Shown: piece by piece, positions 8,395-15,144 of the stretch
Layout of the letters: each line of letters starts with the position of its first letter
Numbering within the stretch: the stretch's first letter is position 1
Source of the DNA: Paenibacillus humicus NBRC 102415
Lineage (GTDB): Bacteria; Bacillota; Bacilli; Paenibacillales; Paenibacillaceae
Assembly: GCF_004000905.1 (NCBI RefSeq)
Contig: NZ_BIMD01000003.1
Coordinates: 62,001-126,000 of the forward strand
Length of the DNA stretch: 64,000 bases
Direction of reading: 5' to 3'
Notes under the pieces: generated by a model
Databases searched by the model: none
Told to the model about the DNA's origin: nothing
Seen by the model: only the letters and a program-made list of their open reading frames with translations
Position numbers and translations under genes: made by a program

Positions 8395-9765
8395 TTACTT
8401 CAGCTTGTCGATGGAAGCCTGGGCTTGGGCTTTGTACTTCTCTGCCGTAGCCGCAACGGAAGCGTTGTTCTTGATGATATCCGACACGAACGCCCCGGTC
8501 GGATATTCCGGATACGCGTCATCCAGCGTGATTTTGCCGGTTCCGGCGATATGCTCGCGCATCATCTTGATATCCGCTTCGTCGGTATACAGGCTTTCGA
8601 GGTAATCCTGGCCCGGATACTCTTCGATCTGCGGAATGTCGAAGGTCTCTTCGTAAATTTGGTAGACGAGCTTGGGATCCTTGACGCCCTTCGGAATGAA
8701 TTTGCCGGATTGGGCCGTATTCGCATACGTGATCTCCTTGCTTCCCTGTGGACCGTTCGGAATCGGCACAAGGCCAACCTCGAATTTGAGATCCGGAAGC
8801 TGCCATTCCGCCGCAGTGAACAGCGCGACATCCCCGTCCTTGAATGTATTGCTCTCTTCCCAGTTCGTTTTGTCGCCCGTCTTGACCTTGACGACGTTCT
8901 CCACGTTGTAGAGGCGCTTCACGAACTCGGCCGCTTCGATCGTTTTCGGATCGCTCAGCCCTTCCTTGCCGTCCCGGTCGTCCACGACGGAGCCGCCGTT
9001 GGCCGCGGTGAAATGCTTGAACGCATCGTTCGCCCAGCCCGAGAAGCCGAATACGTCGATCTTGCCGTCATTGTCCGTATCCTTCGTCGCTTTTTTCGCC
9101 AGGTCGAGGAAAGTGTCCCAGCTCCATTCGCCCTTCGCGTACAGCTCCTGCGGATCCGGCAGCGACAGCTTCTTGAAGATGTCGCGGTTGTAGTGAAGGC
9201 CCAAGCCGATGCTGGTCGGATTGTCGAAGGCATACTCGCCGCCGGCGATCGCCGGATATTTGGCAATGAGATTGGCTTCCTTGTTGATGTTGTTGTCGGG
9301 AGTCGTGAACTCGGAGATCGGCAGCAGCTGGCCTTTCTTGATGGCAGGAAGAGCCGACTTGTACTCCATCTGCATGATATCCGCGAACGGCTCTCCTGCG
9401 AGCACGGTAGTCGTGAACTTATCCATGTAGTTCTCGAACGGGACGTTGACGAATTCGAACTTGACGTTGTATTTCTTCTCCACCTCGGCGATCTTGTCCA
9501 GACGAGCCTTGTCGGAGGCGGTCGTGCCTGCCGGCTTCAGATCCCACCAGGCCGATACCTTGATGATGCGGCCTCCGAGATCGGGCACCTCAGCAGGAGC
9601 AGGGCTCGGTGAAGGGCTCGGCGAAGGGGATGCGCTTTCATTTGCCGGCGATGCCGTAGGAGCGGACGAGGTTTCAGGGCTTCCGCCGTTGTTGGAGCTG
9701 CATCCTGCTGCCAGCAGCAATCCGCTGAGGGTGAGGACGGACAATGCTTTCCATTTGCTTGTCAT
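8395..9765 (-). CDS. sugar ABC transporter lipoprotein, extracellular solute-binding
   Basis: 456 aa. The ATG at 9765 is chosen because GGGAGG lies eight bases upstream and the protein then begins with a clean lipoprotein signal (MTSKWKALSVLTLSGLLLAAGC, Cys22); an upstream TTG would add 18 unlikely residues. A Ser/Pro-rich spacer (ASPSPSPSPSPAPAE) follows the Cys. The body is a family-1 solute-binding protein: IIKVSAWWDLK, LAGEPFADIMQMEYKSA, GLHYNRDIFKKL, and WSWDTFLDLAKKATKDTDND. First gene of the minus-strand operon, opposite the LacI-type gene at 10197, which probably regulates it. Confidence 0.9.
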   Translation of the reverse strand: MTSKWKALSVLTLSGLLLAAGCSSNNGGSPETSSAPTASPANESASPSPSPSPSPAPAEVPDLGGRIIKVSAWWDLKPAGTTASDKARLDKIAEVEKKYNVKFEFVNVPFENYMDKFTTTVLAGEPFADIMQMEYKSALPAIKKGQLLPISEFTTPDNNINKEANLIAKYPAIAGGEYAFDNPTSIGLGLHYNRDIFKKLSLPDPQELYAKGEWSWDTFLDLAKKATKDTDNDGKIDVFGFSGWANDAFKHFTAANGGSVVDDRDGKEGLSDPKTIEAAEFVKRLYNVENVVKVKTGDKTNWEESNTFKDGDVALFTAAEWQLPDLKFEVGLVPIPNGPQGSKEITYANTAQSGKFIPKGVKDPKLVYQIYEETFDIPQIEEYPGQDYLESLYTDEADIKMMREHIAGTGKITLDDAYPEYPTGAFVSDIIKNNASVAATAEKYKAQAQASIDKLK

Positions 9766-9891
9766 CGATAAGACCTCCCGGGAATGGTAAATGAGTTCAG
9801 CGCTCTCGACACATAACAATTTTTAGTTTTTAATTATTTTTGTTAGGTATCAAGTTATTTCAATCACAAAAAGAACGGTACCACATATCCA

Positions 9892-9907
9892 ATGTAAGCG
9901 TCAACAA
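9892..9907. promoter_or_regulatory. cre-like / LacI-family operator candidate
   Basis: ATGTAAGCGTCAACAA matches the Firmicute cre consensus WTGNAANCGNWNNCAW at all but one fixed position (C where A/T is expected). LacI-family sites typically have this central CG. It lies about 130 bp upstream of the first binding-protein gene and overlaps a possible -35 on the minus strand, so CcpA or the neighbouring LacI-type protein could act here. Confidence 0.4.
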
Positions 9908-10028
9908 AAATAATTTTGGTCGTTTTGGAGGAGACAGGTTGTTTCTGAATTCATCGATTACCCCCCCGTATATAGGTCTTTATTCTCTTTTTTCAGACCC
10001 GGAAATAAGTTTAGGTTAAAGTTGAAAA

Positions 10029-10051
10029 TATGTTATTTATGACATAACATA
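10029..10051. promoter_or_regulatory. 8-bp-arm palindrome in divergent promoter region
   Basis: TATGTTAT (10029-10036) and ATAACATA (10044-10051) are perfect inverted repeats separated by 7 bp, and a further CATAACA half-site lies near 9814. Such spacing fits a dimeric regulator better than a terminator. The cognate protein is unknown; it lacks the central CG usual for LacI-family sites. Confidence 0.35.
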
Positions 10052-10196
10052 TTATGCAATATCTATTTCGCAGCTATCATCAAGACTAACGGATCCTTTT
10101 CGGTATGCTTCCAGGGAAGATTAGTAGAGCTGAGCGGCTTGTTGTATACTGGAACGAGGTAGAGAAACAGGAAAATTGGAGCTTAAGGATGATCGT

Positions 10197-11237
10197 ATGA
10201 AGACTAAAGTCACCATTCAGGAAATTGCCGATTTCACCGGTTTGTCCAAATTCGCCGTATCGCGAGCGCTGTCAGGCAAATCCGGCGTGAGCGAGCAGAC
10301 GCGGGACTTGATCTTGAGAGCTGCCGGACGGCTCGGATACTTCAAGGACAATCCGGCAGCAGCGCCTGCGGAGTCCTTCTCCAAATCAGAGCTGCCTGTG
10401 ATCGATGATGGCGCCTTTGGCGGAACCGTCGTCATTCTATTCCCCAACATTCGTTACCAGAATCCGGAGTCCATCTATTGGGGGCCTTTGTTCAACGGAG
10501 TCACCTCCCGCCTCAATGCCCGGGGGATCCATATTCTCACCTTGACGGAGCCGTCCGTCGACCAGCTGTTCACCCTGCTCAATCCGCAAGCGATCCGGGG
10601 CATCATCACTCTCGGCAGCATTTCGACCTCGATTCTGCTCGAGATCAAACGTCTCCGCATCCCTGTCGTCATGGTCGACCATCTGGATCCCGCCTTTCAC
10701 TGCGACAGCATCTTTACGGACAACCTGGCCGGCATGCAGGAAATCATGCTGTACTTGCTCCGCAAGGGCTTCCGGAGCTTTCAGTTCGTCGGCGATATCA
10801 CGGACGCGCACAGCTACTATGAGAGATGGCTAGGCTTTCGGTTTGCGCTGGATGAGCATCAGGTCCCGCATCAACAGATCTCCGAGCTGACCGGCAAGAG
10901 CATCGGGAACCAATTTCACGAGACGTTTGTCCGGCATGTGCAGCCGGATAAGCTTCCCGAGGTTTTTGTATGCGCGAACGATTTCTGGGCCAAGATCACC
11001 ATCGAGGCGCTTGCGGGGATGGGAGTAGCCGTGCCGGAGCATTGTTTTGTGACGGGATTCGACAATACGTACAGCGAGGATCCGATTCTGGCCACCGTCC
11101 ACGTCGATACGGAGCAGCTCGGCGTCCGCGCCGTCGATCAGATGCTGTGGCGCATCTCCAACCCCGAGAGCTGCCGCGAACGCAAGATGCTCCATGCCGA
11201 CGTGATCGTCCGCGAGGATATCGCTTCGCGCCGTTAG
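10197..11237 (+). CDS. LacI-family transcriptional regulator
   Basis: 346 aa from the ATG at 10197 (AAGGA eight bases upstream; a TTG at 10176 in the same frame would add seven residues). The N-terminal LacI helix-turn-helix is clear: VTIQEIADFTGLSKFAVSRA with LSGKSGVSEQTRDLILRAAG. A periplasmic-binding-protein-like effector domain follows (VVILFPNIRY, GIITLGSIS, VVMVDHLDP, SIFTDNLAGMQEIMLYL, FVCANDFWAKITIEAL, CFVTGFDNT). It is divergent from the sugar ABC operon at 1-9765, its probable target. A strong terminator follows at 11323. Confidence 0.9.
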   Translation: MKTKVTIQEIADFTGLSKFAVSRALSGKSGVSEQTRDLILRAAGRLGYFKDNPAAAPAESFSKSELPVIDDGAFGGTVVILFPNIRYQNPESIYWGPLFNGVTSRLNARGIHILTLTEPSVDQLFTLLNPQAIRGIITLGSISTSILLEIKRLRIPVVMVDHLDPAFHCDSIFTDNLAGMQEIMLYLLRKGFRSFQFVGDITDAHSYYERWLGFRFALDEHQVPHQQISELTGKSIGNQFHETFVRHVQPDKLPEVFVCANDFWAKITIEALAGMGVAVPEHCFVTGFDNTYSEDPILATVHVDTEQLGVRAVDQMLWRISNPESCRERKMLHADVIVREDIASRR

Positions 11238-11322
11238 GCAGCTCTTGGTTTGAACGAAAACCGGGGCTTTCCCAAAAAAGCTCCTATCCTGTAAAATCCG
11301 GCAGATATTATGCCGAAGCCGG

Positions 11323-11371
11323 AAAACGGGACGAAGCCGAGGATCATTCGGCTTCGTCCCGTTTTCGCTTT
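11323..11371 (+). terminator. rho-independent terminator after lacI-type gene
   Basis: A 17-bp perfect inverted repeat, AAAACGGGACGAAGCCG (11323-11339) against its complement (11349-11365), with a 9-nt loop, then CGCTTTTT on the plus strand. Confidence 0.85.
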
Positions 11372-11394
11372 TTCCTCACCTGTATCCGGTTCAA

Positions 11395-11495
11395 TCATGG
11401 GACGACGGAAAGCCGGCAGCCTTTATCATCCGCTCTCTCTCTAAAGGGGGAACAACCAAAGCCAGATGAAAGAATTTTTTCCGGTCGTCCCATGA
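11395..11495. repeat. 101-bp element with 12-bp perfect inverted ends
   Basis: TCATGGGACGAC at 11395-11406 is exactly the inverse complement of GTCGTCCCATGA at 11484-11495. The interior has no reading frame. The distance is too great for a simple terminator; it may be a miniature element or a folded RNA. No target-site duplication is obvious. Confidence 0.4.
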
Positions 11496-11560
11496 ATGGT
11501 TGGAACCCCGCCAAATACGTTTTCCCCACAGTGCTGGGAGCTATGCGAGGCGCAGGCGTC

Positions 11561-11609
11561 TTGACGGTAGGATAAATTTGAAATACATTAATGTCAGTCA
11601 CCACTGACA
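11561..11609 (+). promoter_or_regulatory. promoter plus TetR-type operator of the tetR cassette
   Basis: TTGACG (11561-11566), 17 bp, then TACATT (11584-11589) makes a sigma-A-type promoter. TGTCAGT (11592-11598), a 4-bp spacer and ACTGACA (11603-11609) form a perfect 7-bp-arm palindrome directly over the expected start point. This is where an autorepressing TetR-family protein would bind. Confidence 0.7.
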
Positions 11610-11642
11610 GACACTTCTTAATCTACAGAAAGGGAGTTGATC

Positions 11643-12266
11643 ATGCGTCAAATTAAGCAGGGGAGCGCGGAGAAATTGCTAAGGGCTGCAATCGACTTAA
11701 TATCAGAGAGAGGCTACCACGGCGTCACGACACAGGAAATAGCCTCATCTGCCGAATTAAGCGAAAAGACGCTTTTTCGACATTTCGGAAGCAAACAAAA
11801 TTTGCTGGAAACCGCTCTTGAGCGTTTTCAGTATGCCGAAGAAATGCGAGTTCTCTTCGACGAGCAGATTGTGTGGGAGTTGGAAATCGACCTACTAGCC
11901 ATCAGCAAAAAATACCATGCCATCATGAACCGAGACCGAAAGCTGATTATGATCGCCCTAAAAGATGAGGTCCATATCCCTGGCTTTAAAGAACGTCGAC
12001 TGCAGCATCCCCGCCAACTATTGACGTTTCTGACAGATTACTTCATTGCAATGAGCGAAAAAGGAAAAATAGCTTGTCCGAACCCCATCATGCAAGCATT
12101 TACATTCATGATGGCTCAATATGGCGCGTTCATGAACGATTTGGAAGCTGGAACCAATTATTCTGGCATCAGTCTCGATGAGTTCATACAAGAGAACGTG
12201 AAAATCTTCGTTAGATCTTTAACTCTTCCTGCTACACCGTGTGAAAAGGAGCTGCAAACGAGATGA
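11643..12266 (+). CDS. TetR/AcrR-family transcriptional regulator
   Basis: 207 aa from the ATG at 11643 (AAAGGGAG six bases upstream; a TTG at 11637 is also in frame). The N-terminal TetR helix-turn-helix reads LISERGYHGVTTQEIASSAE followed by LSEKTLFRHFGSKQNLLETA. The C-terminal ligand-binding half is diverged as usual and gives no clue to the inducer. The gene overlaps the DUF1801 gene by ATGA, so the two form an operon. The palindrome at 11592-11609 suggests autorepression. Confidence 0.9.
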   Translation: MRQIKQGSAEKLLRAAIDLISERGYHGVTTQEIASSAELSEKTLFRHFGSKQNLLETALERFQYAEEMRVLFDEQIVWELEIDLLAISKKYHAIMNRDRKLIMIALKDEVHIPGFKERRLQHPRQLLTFLTDYFIAMSEKGKIACPNPIMQAFTFMMAQYGAFMNDLEAGTNYSGISLDEFIQENVKIFVRSLTLPATPCEKELQTR

Positions 12267-12604
12267 TGAACGAGGAAGTTTCCGCATTTATCGAGAACCT
12301 TAGTCAACCATGGCAAACCGAGGTCAGCAACCAGCTGCGCCAGATGGTACATCAGGTTATTCCAGAAGCCGAGGAACGCATTCAGTACAAAAAGCCCCAC
12401 TTTCTGAAACATGGACATTATGCAGCGGTTATTTCACCATCGAAAGATGCCATTGCATTCATGATCATGAATGCTTCCGGCCTTACGTTTCCCAAAGGAT
12501 TTGAAGGACCGGAAGAGAGAAAATGGATAAAAATCCGTAAAGAGGATACACCCGATTACTCCCTCCTGGCCAATCTGCTGGTTCAGGCTTCAAGCACTCT
12601 GTAG
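12263..12604 (+). CDS. DUF1801 family protein
   Basis: 113 aa. EVSAFIENLSQPWQTEVSNQ, LRQMVHQVIPEAEERIQYKK and a later FMIMNASGLTFPKGFEGPEE match small DUF1801 (YdhG-like) proteins of the iron-chaperone-like fold. The start codon overlaps the tetR stop. DUF1801 genes commonly sit with SRPBCC/AHSA1 genes in small stress cassettes, as here. Biochemical role unknown. Confidence 0.8.
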   Translation: MMNEEVSAFIENLSQPWQTEVSNQLRQMVHQVIPEAEERIQYKKPHFLKHGHYAAVISPSKDAIAFMIMNASGLTFPKGFEGPEERKWIKIRKEDTPDYSLLANLLVQASSTL

Positions 12605-12679
12605 CATGGACTGATTGTCGGAACTTTCACATTTATCTTGCAGGGCATAGGTTCCCTGCAAAATACAAGGAGGATTCTC

Positions 12680-13198
12680 ATGAACAACAATAAGGATCAA
12701 TCGTTTGAGATTGCATTTACACGTGTATTTGATGCTTCTCGCGAACTCGTATTTCAAGCATGGACAGAGCCGGAACATTTCGCGAAATGGTGGGGACCAA
12801 AGGGGTTTAGCCTCGAAGTCGTCAAAATGGACGCTCGATCAGGTGGCGAATTTTTAGGTTATCAGACGTCTCCTGACGGACACCACGTCATGTGGGGAAA
12901 ATTTGCCTACCAAGATGTTGTTGAACCCGAAAAAGTGGCCTTTATCCAATCCTTTTCCGATGAACAAGGCAATACGATCCGAGCGCCTTTCAGCACGAGC
13001 TGGCCTCTTGAAGTGATGAATATCATCACGCTAGAAGATAACGAAGGGAAAACTGCCTTAACACTGAAAGGCGGCCCTGTGAACGCATCCGAAGACGAGC
13101 TAGAAGCCTACAAGGGTATGGCTCCAATGCTTCAACAAGGTCTTGAAGGCACTTTCGATCAACTTGCCGATTATCTCGACTCCCTATCCCTGAAGTAA
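12680..13198 (+). CDS. SRPBCC/AHSA1-family protein
   Basis: 172 aa from the ATG at 12680, six bases after AAGGAGG; upstream in-frame codons have no ribosome binding site. The START-like fold is shown by FTRVFDASRELVFQAWTEPE, HFAKWWGPKGF, the G-rich strand ARSGGEFLGYQTSPDG and the C-terminal helix (MLQQGLEGTFDQLADYLDSL). AHSA1-like proteins bind small hydrophobic ligands. Third gene of the TetR-controlled cassette, with a 75-bp gap after the DUF1801 gene. Confidence 0.87.
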   Translation: MNNNKDQSFEIAFTRVFDASRELVFQAWTEPEHFAKWWGPKGFSLEVVKMDARSGGEFLGYQTSPDGHHVMWGKFAYQDVVEPEKVAFIQSFSDEQGNTIRAPFSTSWPLEVMNIITLEDNEGKTALTLKGGPVNASEDELEAYKGMAPMLQQGLEGTFDQLADYLDSLSLK

Positions 13199-13622
13199 AT
13201 AGCGATATCCGCTGGCCAAAACCAACGGGTCTTATAGGTTAATACGGCAATGGTGAGCCGCCTCAGGTCAGGTGGCTTTCTTTGCTGTAAGCATTCTCAC
13301 CGAATTAAACGCCTGTCCTGCCGCGTAATCTCCTTCGCATGTTCTACAATCTAATTAAGAATACAGATGTAGTACCCAAAACCAGTTTTCGCGATCTCGG
13401 ACATACTGTAAGTTCAACCACTTGCTGAGTCTGTGGAGCATCTGACCTCTCACGGTTGGGCTGCAGTCAAAAAAGGAAAAAATCGTCAGATAAATTTGCT
13501 AGGTGGTCCTTCGTATGAGGGGAGGAGAATCCGGCAGATGCGATTGTGATCAAAAACCACCCATGACGCACGTTGAACTGTAGCCTCTTTTATGGTCAGA
13601 TTTGAAAAACGGTACAATAGCT
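13199..13622. other. gene-free left edge of the AT-rich island
   Basis: No intact gene seen in 424 bp. Base composition becomes more AT-rich from here. TTGAACTGTAGCCTCTTTT at about 13573-13591, just beyond the transposase 3' end, resembles an IS150-subgroup terminal repeat and may mark one end of the degraded insertion sequence that follows. Confidence 0.4.
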
Positions 13623-14348
13623 TTAAGCAGCAAGGAGATGGCTTTTGAATTCATCAGGAGTCATTTTTTTTATGTCCATTGGTAGCGTTCACAATTATAG
13701 TGGGCCATGTACTCATCGACCCTCATACGCAGCTCTTGAAGAGAGGTACAGTCTTTGTAGCCAAGCCCGTCCTTCATATGACCAAAGAATGTCTCCATAG
13801 ACGCATTATCCCAGCAATTCCCCTTGCGAGACATCGACTGTTTAAACTCGGCTTTGGCAATGAGGAGACGGGTTTTGGGGTGCGTATAGTGCATTCCCTG
13901 GTCAGAATCGAAGATGGCATCGGGATGAATTATTACCGTCTAGTCGTTTGAGCAAGCGAGTCATTGTCCGCTCAACCAAGGATAACTCCAATGTAGAAGA
14001 AAGATAGTGCGCCAATATCTGCTTCGTTGCATCATCCTTTACACAAGATAGATACGCCCATTGACCGCGGCCATAGCGCATGTATGTAATGTCGGAAAGA
14101 AGGATCTTCTCTGGTTCCCCTTGATTGAATTGACGCTCCAGATGGTTAGGACATATGCGATGTTCTTGCGTTGCTTAGCCATCTTGCGATAGGGATTAGC
14201 TTGACGGATCGTAGCGACTAAACCGAACTTACGCATATTACAGCGAATCTTCTTATGATTCATGACAACGTCATTTAATTTCTCCATCCTCATTTTAATG
14301 ACCAACGCGCCCGCTTCAATCTCCCCTTTACTACTTCTGGCTCTGAGC
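13623..14348 (-). pseudogene. degraded IS3-family (IS150-like) transposase orfB
   Basis: Pieces of one transposase lie in order in three minus-strand frames: MNHKKIRCNMRKFGLVATIR and RQANPYRKMAK near 14240-14170, then a shifted frame with SDITYMRYGRGQWAYLSC (first catalytic Asp), then SDQGMHYTHPKTRL and the NASMETFFGHMKDGLGYKD block with the catalytic Glu, ending ERYQWT. A further shift at an A-run (about 13668) restores KKMTPDEFKSHLLAA to a stop at 13623. At least three frameshifts make it non-functional. No orfA was found. It marks the left border of the island. Confidence 0.8.
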
Positions 14349-14510
14349 ATTCACTGGAATTCCGTGTTTATTTACTGAAGCGGTTCCTCTACAATGTCAA
14401 ATAACAAAAACATTGTCCAGATTTCAAACCTTGAATTACACAAAGATTTGGAAAGCAAATGATAGAGAATTATCACATCAAACTGGAAATCGGTAACTGA
14501 TGGATAGAGT

Positions 14511-15003
14511 GTCAAAATAGGTACACACAATGCTGCTTATTTAAGTTATGGCCCATATAGATCTGGATTCCAACAAGGTTCGTGGAATGCTACATGGCAA
14601 TTACAATTTAATGATAATATTTCTGACAATGAGGAAATTGCTGTATTAGATATTTTTGATTCCACTGCAAACAAAGTACTTACAACTCGAAGTATATCAA
14701 GAAACAATTTCTAAAGGGATACAAGAATTCCCCTTGTCATTCTATTCTGGATCGCCGAGCCACAAATTAGAATTCCGAGTCTATTGAAGGGGAACTGTGA
14801 ACACACTTTTCAATCAGCTCTCCATTCGGAGTATTTCTGGTGGCCACGGCGTCTTACCAAGTAGCTTAGATTTGCCCCCTCAATATGAATATGATCAGAA
14901 CGGAAGATTACTAAAGATACACCTCTATAATGGAAAGGAACAACGATTTATCTACGACGAAAATAGAAACTTGACAAAAAAATATACCCACCGAATCGAC
15001 TGA
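14511..15003 (+). pseudogene. RHS-repeat protein remnant with beta-sandwich domain
   Basis: Plus-strand remnant opposite in direction to the intact RHS gene. One frame gives GTHNAAYLSYGPYRSGFQQG and ATWQLQFNDNISDNEEIAVL followed by DIFDSTANKVLTTRSISRNNF and a stop. A shifted frame continues KGIQEFPLSFYSGSPSHKLE then FRVY. This is a galactose-binding-like domain broken by a frameshift. The 68-codon frame from 14797 then holds one RHS/YD unit, PPQYEYDQNGRLLKIHLYNG then KEQRFIYDENRNLTKK. The whole is a decayed end of an RHS-type gene, followed by a strong terminator. Confidence 0.6.
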
Positions 15004-15030
15004 GGTAATTTATAATCTAACTAAATAACA

Positions 15031-15071
15031 AAAAAAGATGACTTCTAATTTTATTAGAAGTCATCTTTTTT
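15031..15071. terminator. bidirectional terminator
   Basis: A 19-bp perfect inverted repeat, AAAAAAGATGACTTCTAAT (15031-15049) and its complement (15053-15071), with a 3-nt loop and T-runs on both strands. It separates the plus-strand RHS remnant from the minus-strand gene ending at 15145. Confidence 0.9.
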
Positions 15072-15144
15072 CGGAAATAAGGTCACATTATTGGGCTGCT
15101 AATTTAATATGTTTAAAACAAATGCAACTTCACAAATGATAGGT

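Larger units (their letters stand above)
9766..10196. other. divergent regulatory region between binding-protein operon and lacI-type gene
   Basis: No gene seen in 431 bp. It contains a cre-like site (9892-9907), an AT-rich palindrome (10029-10051) and a TTGACG on the minus strand at about 9898-9903 that could be the -35 of the operon. A TATACT at 10145-10150 could serve as the -10 of the LacI-type gene. A C-run at 9961-9968 is the only other oddity. Confidence 0.5.
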
